Source: Monodelphis domestica (lineage: Eukaryota > Chordata > Mammalia > Didelphimorphia > Didelphidae). From it: a DNA stretch of 64,000 nt. The notes beneath the pieces are model-generated. The model was not told where the DNA came from and did not search any database. It saw only the letters and a program-made list of their open reading frames with translations. Positions 1 through 10,739 of the stretch are shown one piece after another. The position numbers and the translations under genes were made by a program. The stretch covers positions 446,214,462-446,278,461 of the forward strand of contig NC_077227.1 in NCBI RefSeq assembly GCF_027887165.1. Direction: 5' to 3'. Numbering within the stretch: the stretch's first letter is position 1; each line of letters opens with the position of its first letter.

Positions 1-605
1 TCCCTGATTATAAAAGATTTAGAACACTTTTTCATGTGCTTATTAATAGTTTTAATTTCTTTATCTGAAAATTGCCTATTCATGTCCCTTTCCCATTTAT
101 CAATTGGAGAATGACTTGATTTTTTGTACAATTGATTTAGCTCTTTGTGAATATGAACAATTAGACCTTTGTCAGAGGTTTTTGTTATGAAGATTTTTTC
201 CCCAATTTGTTGCTTCCCTTCTAATTTTGGTTGCATTGGTTTTGTTTGTACAAAACCTTTTTAATTTAATGTAATCAAAATTATTTACTTTTTGTAATTT
301 TTCCTAACTCTTGCTTGATCTTAAAATCTTTCCTTTCCTAAAGATCTGACATGTATACTATTCTGTGTTCACCTAATTTGGCTATAGTTTCCTTTATTAT
401 ATTCAAGTACCCTTTATTTCTAGATCAGGTCTCCATTTTGATTTTATCTTGGTGTATGGTGTGAGATGTTCTATGCCAAATTTTTGCCATATTGTTTTCC
501 AGTCAGTTTTTATCAGAGTGAATTCTTAGCCCCCAAACTTGGATCTTTAGGTTTATTGAACATTAAGTTGCTATGGGCATTAACTGCCATGTATTGATTA
601 CCTAA
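1..605 (-). mobile_element. L1 LINE fragment, ORF2 C-terminal region
   Basis: Reads in antisense like the end of L1 ORF2: the TTAGACCTTTGTCAGAGG area, then ACAAAACCTTTTTAATTTAATG and a GATTTTATCTTGGTGTATGG block. The same text recurs in the L1 at 37080-37400. It runs off the left edge and is heavily decayed. Confidence 0.75.
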
Positions 606-1080
606 TTATTCAATTGTTCCATTCTCATTTTTCTTTAAAAAAAATAGGCAACAAACTAAAAATTTCCTACAAATCTTGAATCTTTTATAAATCTAGATAT
701 CATTTCCTATTTAGGAAAAGTTTAAATAACTGATTTTTTTCCATTCGAAATACCTCATGACATGAACAAAATAATTTAGCTTTAAATCTTAATTGGCTTT
801 AGTGTATCTACATCCTTTTAACATATCTATCCATCATAATTATTACTTTTTCCATTAATATTCTACATTATTCTATGTTCCAAATCTCCTTCCATTTCTG
901 TGTTTCCAATTCTTAGGCTTCTTTGCTTTTACAATTCCAAAGAATCTATGAATTCCATGAAAGTATGGGTATAACCTGCATCAAACTGTTCTAGGGAGGG
1001 AGAAAAATCTGAATTTTAAAATGCCAAAAAAATTGTCAAAAAGTGTTTCTACATGTAACTGAAAAAAATGTAAAAAATTC
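605..1080. other. AT-rich stretch, nothing recognised
   Basis: Low-GC sequence without a clear repeat or gene signal; the first part may still be decayed L1. Confidence 0.5.
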
Positions 1081-1290
1081 TAAAGAACCAGAGCGATGTA
1101 ATGGGAAGTATACTGAATGATTTTATAATCAAGAACTATTACTAAATAGCTGTGTGACCATGAGCAATTACTTAACTTCTCTGAACTGGTTTTTCCTCTA
1201 TAAAATGGGGTTTATAAAATTAATATTAAGTATCTCACTGGGTTATTGTGATGAAAATCCTTTGTAAACCTTGAAGTTCTCTAGATATGT
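1080..1290 (+). mobile_element. MIR SINE
   Basis: Contains the MIR core AGCTGTGTGACCATGAGCAA, then CTCTATAAAATGGGG and a GGTTATTGTGATGAAAA tail. Confidence 0.75.
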
Positions 1291-1298
1291 GGATTTAT

Positions 1299-2464
1299 TA
1301 TGAAGACTGGATTTAGCTCTCCCCTGACTATAACAATGAAGATACTTAGCTCTTTCTTTATTGTGAAGATAAAATAATGTTGTAATCTCCTGATTGTAAC
1401 AATGAAGGTACTTAGCTCTTCCTTTATAGTGAAGCTAGAATTTTAAGCTTCAATCTATTTTTAGATTTTAACTACAAAAGGTAAATTAAGCATAAAAAGG
1501 TATTAAGTAACCTAAAAAGATATAATCTAACCAGAGAAGGTGAGAACTAAAGAGAGGGCAGTCCTGGAGAAAATATAACCAAAGAAGATGAGAACTAAAG
1601 AATGGGCAGTCCTAGAGAAAAGCATCTGCTGTGATTGGTAGATGTGAAAATTTAGGGGAGGTACCACAAGAGAAAAAGATCTTTAAAAAGAGGAGATTCA
1701 AGAGATAGTGGTTCAGAGATTCCGGCACTGACTCGGAGGAGCGGCTGGAAGACAGACCCTTGAGGAGCAACCAGAAGGCAGACACCCAGACTTCTTTTAG
1801 ACTGTCACTGTTGGTGAGTGCAAAGCTGACTTAGTGACCCCACCTTTCTGGAGGGGTGAAGTCTCCAGTGTTAAGATTAAAATAGCCAAACCATGGCAGG
1901 TAAAAATTAGTTTCTCTGCTAGAAGTATTATATTTTATGAGGTTTATTAAAGATTAAGAATTTAAAGAAAGTACAAGTAAGAAAGCACGTGCATAGAAGG
2001 GCTGAAAGGCCCATTCAATTTCACTTACATTATGAGAGACGCACCTGCTTGGAAGTAGAAGTAGGAAGAGAAATCAGTAGGCTTTTACAGCCAGTTAAAT
2101 AGAAATATTTTATCCCTCCCAGGTGAAAATCTCAGTGAGATTAGAGGGCATCTCGGGAACTAAAGCAAGGACTTCTGGGGATTGAAGTCCAGGGTTCAAA
2201 TCTCCATTTTTACACTAGGAAAGGCCCATCGTCTTGAGACTTTCTTCCCCTGGCTGGGGCTTAGAAATTCTAACTGATCAGAAGAAGCCAGAGTTTCTCT
2301 TTCTCTCTCTTTCCTTAATATCTTCCTTCTATTATAAATATTGTAAATAAACTATCATATATTCCATTTACTTTAGTAATTCATTTTGGGATTTTAGAAA
2401 TTAAATCCCTTGCAACCACATAATTAATTAATATATTTAAGTCCAACCACAATTAATTCTAACA
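1299..2464 (+). mobile_element. Solo LTR of an endogenous retrovirus (long-LTR family), carrying a second LTR
   Basis: Same family as the antisense copy at 58954-59774: the two share the start (GAAGACT), a TTTAAAAAGAGGA block, TGTTGGTGAGTG, CCCCACCTTTCTGGAGG, AAATAAACTATC near the 3' end and CCAACCACAATTAA before the terminal ACA. AATAAA lies at 2346. No internal retroviral region is attached, so it is a solo LTR fossil. A different 346-base LTR sits inside it at 1869-2214. Flanking repeats are unclear. Confidence 0.75.
1869..2214 (-). mobile_element. Short solo LTR inserted in the longer LTR
   Basis: Absent from the sister LTR copy at 59257-59263, so its limits are clear. On the minus strand it runs TGTAAAAATGG to CTTAACA with TAATAAA near the 3' end. 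Flanks CCAG (1865-1868) and CTAG (2215-2218) look like a 4-base target duplication with one change. Fossil; younger than its host LTR. Confidence 0.72.
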
Positions 2465-2469
2465 TTTTC

Positions 2470-2640
2470 AATAAAAATTTTTCATTAAATGCCTACTTTG
2501 TGCCTGAGACATTCCTATCTGGATGAACTTATAAGTCCACTTAAAAAAAATGCCAGGGACCATGTTGAGCATCCTGGGTGCAAAAGTCCCTGTCCTCTAA
2601 AAAGCTGATGTTCCTTTTTTGGGGGAAAATGTGTACACCC
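2470..2640 (+). repeat. Repeat E fragment
   Basis: TTAAATGCCTACTTTGTGCC at the start and GTCCCTGTCCTCTAAAAAGC later are repeat E hallmarks. Confidence 0.5.
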
Positions 2641-3112
2641 TTCCCTCCCCCCAATAATTTTGTATTTAAAAAATTTTTGTTTATATTTTTTTATTTGATC
2701 CAGAATTCTTTTCTTCCAGACTCTCCCAACCCATTGAGAAGACACACAGTATGATACCCATTATACATGTGAAGCCAATCAAAACATTTTCATAAGTCAT
2801 ATTGCCAAAAAAGTGAGAAAAATAAAGTTTAAGAAATATGTTTAGTCTGTATTCATAGTTTATTAGTTATGTCTTTCGAGGTAAATAGATAGCTTTTTTC
2901 ATCATGAGCCCTTTGGAATTGGTGTGGATTGTTGTATTAGTCTTTCATGGTTGATAACTATAATATTGCTGTAACTATGTATTCCCTGGTTCTGAAGCTC
3001 ACTTCACTTTGCATCAGTTCTTGCAAATCTTTCCAGGTTTTCCTCAAGCCACCCTCTTCATTATTTCTTTTAGTAACTCAATAGTATTCCATCACAATCA
3101 TATATCATAACA
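2641..3112 (-). mobile_element. L1 3'UTR fragment (older subfamily)
   Basis: Antisense L1 tail: TTCATCATGAGCCCTTTGG, ATATTGCTGTAACTATGTA, TTCACTTTGCATCAGTTC and TAGTATTCCATCACAATC appear in L1 3'UTR order. Confidence 0.7.
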
Positions 3113-3625
3113 AAGTAATTTTGAAGAATAGCCATTAGTAGTGAGGGGATCAGGAAAAGTTTCACAGAGGAGATGACTTTGGAACTGAGTTTTGATGGAA
3201 GCTAGAGATTTTAAAATGCAGAAATGAGGGAATAAATTCCAGAAATGTGACAAAGGGATTGAAGCAGGAAATGGATTGTGATTAAGAAGCAACAAATAAA
3301 TTAGTTTGACTGGAACATAGCTTTAAAGGAAAAAAAAAAGTAATACAATTGGAAAGCCTGGAGCCAAATTGTGATAGATTTTAAATGCTAAAAGAAAGAA
3401 TTTGTATTTTTATTTTACAGGCATAAGAGAGCCACTGGTACTTTTTGAGCAGGTGAGTGAAATATGTCTCTTAAGGAATATTCCTTGGGCAACTGTGTGA
3501 GGATGAACTGGGGAGGAATGATATGGAGGGCTGGGAGATCATTTAGGAGGCAGTTCCTTGGAAGAGACTTCATAATAGTGGTCCTTTTTGTGATCAGAAG
3601 ATTCTTTTCTATGTTAAAATCTCAA
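3113..3625 (+). repeat. Repeat D, part 1
   Basis: Contains the repeat D text TTTGAGCAGGTGAGTGA and GGCTGGGAGATCATTTAGGAG. It continues at 3830-4077 and 4319-4600 after a MIR and an L1 insertion. Confidence 0.55.
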
Positions 3626-3629
3626 GTAG

Positions 3630-3795
3630 ATTTCTAAGACCACATTAGAGGCCATCTCAACCAAACTCATTTTGCAGAGGAGAAAACTGAGATCCATAAA
3701 AGTAAATGAAGTGTCTTGTCTAAGATCTTACAGGTAGTGATGACAAATAGGATTTGAACCCAGGTCCCTCTGACTCTCTGAGCTAGCACTCTTTG
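3630..3795 (-). mobile_element. MIR SINE inserted in repeat D
   Basis: Antisense MIR: GGAGAAAACTGAGATCC, then AGGTAGTGATGAC and GGATTTGAACCCAGGTCC. Confidence 0.7.
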
Positions 3796-3829
3796 TATTT
3801 GTGCCTATAAGACATCAATTTTGAAATAT

Positions 3830-4077
3830 TCAATAAATAGTGATGTGGATTGAAACTCAGGAAAAAGAAATTATATTGTTCAGACTGTCATCTTCATAAA
3901 TATGATAATAGAATCCCTAGAAGCTAATGAGTTCACCGAAAAAGCTAGGAAAGAGCTAAGATAAAGTTTAGGACTTAAGGGACATGGATTAGGAATAAGC
4001 AAAGAATCTCTACAAGGAAAACTAAGAGAAGATAGTGTCACTGAAAATCCAAGATGGGGAATATCCTAAAATATTTT
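3830..4077 (+). repeat. Repeat D, part 2
   Basis: GTCATCTTCATAAATATGAT and AGCTAATGAGTTCACC correspond to the middle part of repeat D. Confidence 0.5.
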
Positions 4078-4318
4078 TATATTATAAAGATATTTTATTT
4101 TTGCCAATTACACATAATAACAAATTTCCACATAAGTTTTCTGAAGTTATATGGTCAAAATTGTCTCCCTCCCCCTTCCTGGAGCTGGTTAGCAATTCAA
4201 TCTCCATTATACTTGTATTCTCATGCAAAATATATTTCTATTTTGTTCATTTTTGCAAGAGAATAATCATATAAAACCAAAGCCCCTAAACAAAAACCCA
4301 AATAAGTAAAAAATCATG
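4078..4318 (-). mobile_element. L1 3' end inserted in repeat D
   Basis: Antisense L1 tail: CAATTACACATAATAACAAA, TATACTTGTATTCTCATGC, AGAATAATCATATAAAACC. A short open frame here is L1 3'UTR, not a gene. Confidence 0.8.
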
Positions 4319-4600
4319 TGCAGAAAGAATATCTTTCAGTAGAAGATGGTGAACAGTGTCAAATACTGCGGAGAGGTAAAGAAGGATAACTGCAAGGAGG
4401 CCATTAAATAAGGCAACTAAGATCACTGCTAGCCTTGGAAAGAGAAGTTTTAGTTAAATGTTGAATCTGGATGCCAGATGGAAAAGGATGGAGAATCAAG
4501 TGAGGAGAGTAAATGGACGCAAGGGGTGTAGACAACCTTTTCTAGGAGGTTAGTTTTGAAAGGTGGGAAAACTATAAATGGGATGATTGAAATGATTATT
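4319..4600 (+). repeat. Repeat D, part 3
   Basis: GTGTCAAATACTGCGGAGAG and GTGTAGACAACCTTTTCTAG match the 3' portion of repeat D. Confidence 0.6.
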
Positions 4601-5529
4601 ATTATAAACAAAATCTTGAATTATTTTACTATTCCAGAGGCATTTATGAATGTTTTTCAGTTGAAACATTCATGAATGGAACAAATTGGGAAATCTTGCT
4701 AAATTGAGGACAACTTTGCCCCATTCCCTTTCCCCATCCTGATGTCAGTGCTAATGCAAAAGTAATACTTTTGTTCATTAATAGTATCATACTTAGACAT
4801 GACAGATGCTTATAAAATCTGTCCTAGGTCATGCCATGTTGTGAGTGTCACTTAGAAGCTACTGACAGGCTATTTAGGCATCATATTGCTTTACTTTATA
4901 GGGATACCTTCCAGAGTCATGCTTTCCTGGAGTCAAAAAAGCTGAGGTGATGGAAGCAAAGTGACCACACCCCACAGAAGCAATAATAGATTTTTAAATT
5001 TTCTCTGCCCTCCTATGCCCTACCTTCTCCCTGGATTGGATCCTAAACCCAGTCTTCTGGATTGCATTGCTATTTTCCACTCTGGGCCAGCAGAGGTCAG
5101 CAGAGCAATCTTTAGAATCCAATTGCACTTTTAAACAAAGTAGCTGGGGACAAACAGTCAACCCCAGTGACACTTCCATTGTGCTGTGTGGTTTTTCATT
5201 GAACTTGCTGGACTCAATAAATGTAGCCACCAGTTACAATCACTTGCTAGGGTCTTGTTAACTGCTTCAAGACAGTGAATTGGACAGAATTTCTTTGCTT
5301 TTTTTTTTTCCTGAATCCTAATTTGAAGAGGTCAAGCATCCTAGCCAGTGCCCTAGTCTGGCATTAAGAATAATCTGATTTTACAGTTGTGGTTTCATCT
5401 CCTCTTTGGATTGTGCAATTAAAATGATCTGTGCTAGCATTGATTTTTAAGTGCCTTTCAGTGATCCTAGGTAGGGAAGGTCTCCCTACCCCTTTTCTCA
5501 ACTCCATTTTTTTTTCATTTCCAATCCAT
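4600..5529. other. Repeat-poor upstream flank, no gene seen
   Basis: No recognised repeat. Overlapping short frames on both strands around 5000-5260 lack splice or family support. Confidence 0.5.
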
Positions 5530-5709
5530 CTGGAAAGAATCAATACTATATATTGATCCTAAGGCAGAAAAGTGGTAAGGGATAGGCACTGGAGGTTAAG
5601 TGACTTGCCCAGGGCCACACAGCTAGGAAGTATCTAGGTGATATTTGAACCCAGGACCTCCTGTCTCTAGACTTGCCTCTCAAAATCTACTAAGCCACCT
5701 AGGTGCCCC
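5530..5709 (-). mobile_element. SINE A
   Basis: Antisense, near full length: AGAATCAATACTATATATTG, AAGTGACTTGCCCAGGGCC, ending CCACCTAGGTGCCCC. Confidence 0.9.
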
Positions 5710-6016
5710 CTGCAAATCTGATTTTTAATTTCTAAGAACAGCTCATCTTCAGCATTATTCTGAAATAGATCTTTACACATATACTTTCAGAATATGAATT
5801 AAGTAGTCAGAAAAGACAAGTTCTGTGCTGCAGTTTCTCCACTAGGGGACAGAAGTTTCCTCAACTCTCAGAGATAAGGGATAGTGATAAGGACAAGGAC
5901 TGGACCTGCAATTTCCCTAGTATTATAGGGAACTCCTAGGTGAGGAAAATTCCCTCTACTAAAGTAGGTCATCACTTTCTCTGTAACATATTGTAATGAT
6001 AGAAACCACTCCCTAA

Positions 6017-6124
<108 letters not shown>

Positions 6125-6419
6125 GCACTGGAGGCTTTGCAACCTAAGCGCTAAGCGGCTTAGTGGACTTGGGATTTTGGCTTAGATATTTTTCTGGATA
6201 GGCAAGATTTCTGTACCCTTCCTTCATTTCCCTTTTTCATATATCTACATTTTTATTATAATTACATTGTTAAGAGCTACTGATAAACTCCTGACTTGAG
6301 AGTTGATTTTATAATGGTGACCACGATATTTTATTAATATTACATTTAATACATTTTACTTTTCATTTATTACGATATAATTTAAGAGAGTTAACTAATG
6401 CTTTATTCACCTTCAGAGG

Positions 6420-6600
6420 TAATGAACTCAGGGCAGATTGAGGTATAGACATATATATGAGAGAATATTGCCAGTATGTAAATTTTTTGCTTGACTATTC
6501 ATATTTTAATGGGTTTTGTTATACCTGCTTTCTCAGTAGGTGGAAGGGAAGATGGGAAGGAGGGAATGATCTGAAAATAAAATGAAATTGAATTTAAAAA
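6420..6600 (+). mobile_element. Possible LINE 3' end
   Basis: GGTTTTGTTATACCTGC, a purine-rich GGAAGATGGGAAGGAGGG and a terminal A-rich run resemble a marsupial LINE tail in sense orientation. Confidence 0.4.
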
Positions 6601-6840
6601 ATGAGTGACTTTGAGCTCTGAAGAGGTAAGACCACTTGCCTAGGGTCACATAGCCAGCATACCTGTCAGAACTAGAAATCTTGGTTTTTAGGATAGTTAT
6701 TTATTACCATAATTCCTCTCATAGCATCCTGCTCCCAGATTTTCTCTCTGAAAGTTCAAATGGGATAATTTATGACACACTAAAGCAGTTGGAACAGTTT
6801 AAATAGCTATATAAATTAAGATGCAGTTATATTATCTCTT
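6600..6840. mobile_element. MIR fragments
   Basis: 6600-6700 reads as antisense MIR (CTTGCCTAGGGTCACATAGC). 6745-6840 resembles a sense MIR tail (AAATGGGATAATTTATG). Confidence 0.5.
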
Positions 6841-6927
6841 TAGATTGACGATATGAATGTTGTTTATATATTAGTAGTAAATATGTATGTAGATATTTTT
6901 GTGTATCTGTCTAATCTAAAGAGGTAG

Positions 6928-7140
6928 GGGACAGCTGGGTGGCTCAGTGGATTGAGAGCCAAACCTAGAAGAGGGGAGGTCCTAGGTTAAAATATGGCCT
7001 TAAGACACTGCCTAGCTGTGTGACCCTGGGCAAGTCACTTAATTCCCATTGCTCAGCCCTTACCACACTTCTGCTTTGGAACCAATACACAGAATTGATT
7101 TTAAGATGGAAGGTAAGGGTTTAAAAAAATAAAAATAAAA
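6928..7140 (+). mobile_element. SINE A with 11-base target duplication
   Basis: Near full-length: GACAGCTGGGTGGCTCAGTG head, CCTAGCTGTGTGACCCTGGG, AACCAATACACAGAATTG, AAGGTAAGGG and an A-rich tail. TAAAGAGGTAG occurs at 6917-6927 and 7141-7151. Confidence 0.93.
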
Positions 7141-7350
7141 TAAAGAGGTAGTTAGGTGGTACAGTGGATAGTGTGCTAGGCTTAAAGTCTGGAAATCTGA
7201 ATCCTGCCTCAGACCTTACTTCCGGTAAGTCACTTAGCATCTCAGCCTCTTTTTTGTCCATCTATAAAATGAGAAGTTTGGCTCGGTTGCCTCTAAGGGT
7301 CCCTTCTAGCTCTGAATCTGATACTGTCAATATACAAGCAATTTCCCCAA
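7141..7350 (+). mobile_element. SINE C
   Basis: GGTGGTACAGTGGATAGTG head, CATCTATAAAATGAGAAG, then TTGGCTCGGTTGCCTCTAA and AGCTCTGAATCTGA tail. Confidence 0.7.
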
Positions 7351-8190
7351 GGACTTTGTAGTTTTCTGACCAGAATACAAGAGTCATGACTCAATGACTA
7401 CCTTTCTCACCAGGCTTGAGAAGCCCCAAGAAAGGACCAAATTTCTAAAAGTCAATTAAGCCTGGCCTGAGGCTTTGCCTTGGTATTCATTTCCCAAGGA
7501 AGGTTACAACATCTCCTTTTAGAGACAGTTTATTTCTTCCTGGATACCACGCACACATTAGAGGCACCCTGTGAATAAAATGTGACTCAGTGGTGAGAAG
7601 GAAGAGGCTATATTTTGGGGGGTTGTTTTCAAACTGTTTAATTCACATAGCCAAGTGGCCAAATGTTTTGTGGGGTGTGTGTGGAGACCAGAATTTACAT
7701 CTTTTATATTTTTGGTGAAACCAGAGTTTGGCTGCTCTTTAAAGTCTGCTATATTCCTTTTATGAAGCCTACACTTTGAAGGATCTGGGATTTCAAGGGT
7801 CGGGCGCTGGAAGTCCCTCCCACTACCAAACAACCTTCCCTATCTTTGTCTGCCTGTCGTTTTTGTCCTTGACTTTTTGTACATCCTCTTGCTCTACTCA
7901 ATTTATGAAGTTATGAAGTTGCTCTGTAAGATACACCTTTATTTCATTTTGACAGGAGCTATAGCAAAGGATTTATTTTTCTGTACACCTTGTTTAATTG
8001 AGCCTTTAAAAACGAAATGCAGATGGACAAAAGTAAGCCATTATCTTGGTGGGAGAGGAACGGGTTCTCCCCACCTTGTATTTTTTAATGAGTTTAGTTA
8101 GTTTCAAAGTCCCACTTTCCACAGACTACTTCTGTCTTGCTTTTTTCTAAAAGTACTCAAAATATATATATTTTCTCCTCTCATCACGAG

Positions 8191-8192
<2 letters not shown>
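7350..8192. other. Repeat-free block upstream of the CpG island
   Basis: No transposon recognised over about 840 bases, ending at the GT tract. Promoter-proximal regulatory sequence is possible; no motif stood out. Confidence 0.5.
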
Positions 8193-8273
<81 letters not shown>

Positions 8274-8278
8274 CGTGC
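8193..8278. repeat. (GT)n microsatellite abutting the CpG island
   Basis: About 77 bases of unbroken GT (8193-8269), then GT/GC steps into the CpG island. Alternating purine-pyrimidine DNA of this length can adopt Z-form; placement directly upstream of a promoter is notable. Confidence 0.95.
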
Positions 8279-8725
8279 TGGAGCGCGCCCCTCTCGATAG
8301 TCCTTGGGACACCCCCTAGATTCCAGACTACGAAAGTTTCTAAGCCACCACTAGCGAGGAGCCGCCTAGGGCCGGCCGCCCACGAATCTTCCACGCCCCA
8401 CTCGCGTTTCGGGGAGGGAGTGAGCCACGCTATCCTGTGGCAGTGATCTTGTGGCCTCCACTCCTCTGGACCTGCAGCTTTGCGTGAACTGGGCTAGCTG
8501 AGGCAGAGGTGTTTCTGCCCCCACGCCCCCGCAGCAACTCCGAGGGAGAGAAAGGACGAGGTTACTGAGTGCTTCCTACCCTCCACGCTCTTTTCCTTCC
8601 AGTGACTCGCATCCGACCGAGACCGAAGCCTCTTCTTTGCGCAGAGCCAAACCTGGGCGATCGAAGGACGCGGTGGCTTTGGCAGGTGAGTGTAACGAAC
8701 TCGGGAGGAGGCAACTTTTGGGATC
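8268..8725 (+). promoter_or_regulatory. ADCY7: CpG island, probable ADCY7 promoter
   Basis: This is the only CpG-dense stretch in the window: about 35 CpG by eye in roughly 460 bases, while the rest is strongly depleted. It has no clear TATA box, which suits dispersed initiation. It sits upstream of the ADCY7 coding exon in the right orientation and ends with a consensus + strand donor. Assignment to ADCY7 is by position and strand; an unknown non-coding transcript could also start here. Confidence 0.72.
8603..8685 (+). other. ADCY7: Candidate non-coding exon 1 of ADCY7 (3' end firm, 5' end unsure)
   Basis: A consensus donor CAG|GTGAGTG lies at 8685/8686 inside the CpG island. The start is uncertain: if this is the first exon, transcription begins somewhere in about 8300-8600. 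The start given is only the point after an acceptor-like TTTTCCTTCCAG at 8591-8602. No convincing coding sequence is seen, in keeping with the ATG lying in the next exon. Confidence 0.5.
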
Positions 8726-8756
8726 CAGAGCTGCGCCTAGGTCGGGGAGTCCAGTG

Positions 8757-8835
8757 TTTCTCTCTCTGTCTGTGTCTGTCTTTCCCTCCCTCCCTCTCCC
8801 TCTCCCTCTCCTCTTTCCTTCTCTTCCCCCCCACC
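8757..8835. repeat. CT-rich tract at start of intron 1
   Basis: TCTCTCTGTCTG followed by CCCTCCCTC-type units; a polypyrimidine run just after exon 1. Confidence 0.9.
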
Positions 8836-9330
8836 CCATCCCTCCAATCCCAACTGTGATACCCACCTTCCTACTTCCTTCCCGGGTTGTCTTTCAGTCC
8901 TCCGCTCTGCCCTAGAGCTTTCTCCTCCCGGCAGCCTCAGGGGCTACTAAGGGCAGGAAGAGTATATGTGTGTTGGTTCTGCACCCAGTGTGGGGTAGCT
9001 TTCTATCCTTTCCATCCAGGTGGATGGAAGGAATTGGTGCCTGTGTAGAAGGGGGGAGGGGAGGTCCAACACCCTTGGGGACTTTCCAAGAAGGGATGCT
9101 GCCCTAGGTCGGCCAAAAGGGAGGGAAAGTAATGAGGTTCCCTTGATTGACATTAGAAGACACACCGTGAAGTGAGAAATAATTGAGGAAGAAGGGGACA
9201 AGAGGGGGAGACACCCAGTATAGCTTTCCCTCTTCTGATGAAGTTCACCAGCTGGAAGTCTTACCTGGTAAAAGGAGCCCAGCCCAAATCTGAGGGTGTG
9301 GTTTTAGGGGAAGTTGGGTTGGGAATCTGA
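8836..9330. other. Repeat-free start of intron 1
   Basis: No repeat or second exon recognised. Confidence 0.5.
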
Positions 9331-9485
9331 CACAGCTTGATGCCCTGGGAGGAGATGCACTGGGTTGCAGGTTCAGGAGAAAAGGGTTTGAATTCCAGTT
9401 CTTTGACTTTGCATAAATCCTTTCCCTTCCCTGGCATTCAAGTTCTTCTTGGGCAACATGAGAGATTTGGATTCACTGATGTCCA
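9330..9485 (+). mobile_element. Degenerate SINE C/MIR
   Basis: GGGTTTGAATTCCAGTTCTT and a CTTCCCTGGCATTC stretch follow MIR order; weak. Confidence 0.35.
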
Positions 9486-9616
9486 AAGCCCCAAAAGGAA
9501 GTGTGGTGGCTTGGAGAGAGCCAAGAGACTTTGGTTTGAGAGAGTTTAGGAAGGTTACAACCTTTCAGAGCCTCAGTTTCCTGAAGGAAGGTGTGATGCT
9601 ATTGAAAGAGGTACTG

Positions 9617-9765
9617 AGGGGGATAGTTAGGTCGATCAGTGGATAAAGAGTCAAGCATGGAGTGGAGAGGACCTAGGTTCAAATCTGACCTCAAACACTT
9701 CCTTAGCTGTGTAACCCTGGGCAAATCATTTTACTCTGTTTGCCTAACCATTGCCCTCAAATCTT
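9617..9765 (+). mobile_element. SINE A, 3' truncated
   Basis: GGATAGTTAGGTCGATCAGT head, AGGACCTAGGTTCAAATC, TAGCTGTGTAACCCTGGGC; lacks the typical 3' half. Confidence 0.75.
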
Positions 9766-9882
9766 GAGTTAGAGGATATGAATTTAAATCCCACTTCAGC
9801 CTTGGGAAAATGACTTAACCTGCCTTAATTTCCTTTGCTGTAAAATGAGGAAATTAAACTAGCTAACCTTTAAGGGCCCTTG
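9766..9882 (+). mobile_element. SINE C, 5' truncated
   Basis: TTAATTTCCTTTGCTGTAAA then AAACTAGCTAACCTTTAAGG. Confidence 0.6.
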
Positions 9883-9921
9883 TTCAGTCATCTAAGTGTC
9901 TAAGTCTCTTCATGATCCCAT
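9883..9921 (-). mobile_element. SINE B, outer 3' piece (split by a SINE A)
   Basis: TTGTTCAGTCATCTAAGTG and CTTCATGATCCCATG are the SINE B 3' end in antisense; the body resumes at 10122. Confidence 0.7.
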
Positions 9922-9929
9922 GTTTGTTT

Positions 9930-10121
9930 TTTAAACTCCTACCTTATGTCTTAGACTCAATACTGGTTCAAAGGCAGAAGGGAGGTAAGGGCTAAGCAAT
10001 GGGGGTTAAGTGACTTGCCTAGAGTCACACAGCTAGGAAGTATCTGAGGCCAGATTTGAACCCAGGACCCCCCATCTTTATTTTTGGCTCTTGGTCCTTT
10101 GAGCCACCTGACTGCCACTAG
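9930..10121 (-). mobile_element. SINE A inserted into SINE B
   Basis: TAAACTCCTACCTTATGTC tail side, GGGTTAAGTGACTTGCC, ending GCCACCTGACTGCC. Both flanks are SINE B. Confidence 0.85.
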
Positions 10122-10320
10122 GGTTTTCTTGGCAGAGATATTTGAGTGGTTTGCCATTTCCTTCTCCATCTCATTTGACAGATGAGGAAACTGAGGCAAA
10201 CAGGGTTAAGTGACTTGCCCAGGCTCACATAGCTATTAAGTTTTAGAGACCACATTTGAACTCAGGTCCTCCTGACTCCAGGGTCCTCACCCTATCCCCT
10301 GGGCCACCTAGCTGCCCCCC
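10122..10320 (-). mobile_element. SINE B, main piece
   Basis: GGTTTTCTTGGCAGAGATAT, GGTTTGCCATTTCCTTCTCC, AAACTGAGGCAAACAGGG, ending CCACCTAGCTGCCCCCC. Confidence 0.88.
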
Positions 10321-10434
10321 AAACCAGAATAGAGTCCAAATTGATTTGCTCTTTGGACTATCCTCCTACCCTCAAGGGAAGACAGTGCTCTGCCCACAAT
10401 AGAGTTTTAATAAATATTTGTTGGTTCTGAAGTC

Positions 10435-10640
10435 TTGTAACAGTAGAAAGAATACTGGACTGAAAGTAACTGACTTGGGTTTGAATTCTTACTACAAAAG
10501 CTTGGTGTCTGTGATGGGAGAGCACATCCCTGAGGTTCCTCAAACTGTAAAATAAGGATAACTGCATCACCTCACAGAGTTTCTGGGATGGAAGCATTTT
10601 GTAAACTTCAAAGTATTATGAAGATGTGAGATAATGATTG
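10435..10640 (+). mobile_element. MIR SINE
   Basis: GACTTGGGTTTGAATTC, CTCAAACTGTAAAATAAGG, ACTTCAAAGTATTATGAAGA. Confidence 0.6.
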
Positions 10641-10739
10641 TAAACATGGCTGTGGATTTCATTAAGATTCCAGGCTGAGGCAGGAGCTGAGATGATTACT
10701 TTTCATCTTGATATCTTTGCACTAGTGTGCACTCATTGA

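Noticed and set aside
6140-6175. CTAAGCGGCTTAG perfect short hairpin after the CT tract
   Set aside because: Only a 6-base stem; expected by chance in 64 kb.
6928-7140. tRNA-gene-like A and B boxes in many SINE heads
   Set aside because: They are the promoter part of tRNA-derived SINEs; no foldable complete tRNA was found.
8104-8446. Cys-Val / Thr-His repeat frames
   Set aside because: Translation of the GT microsatellite in both directions.
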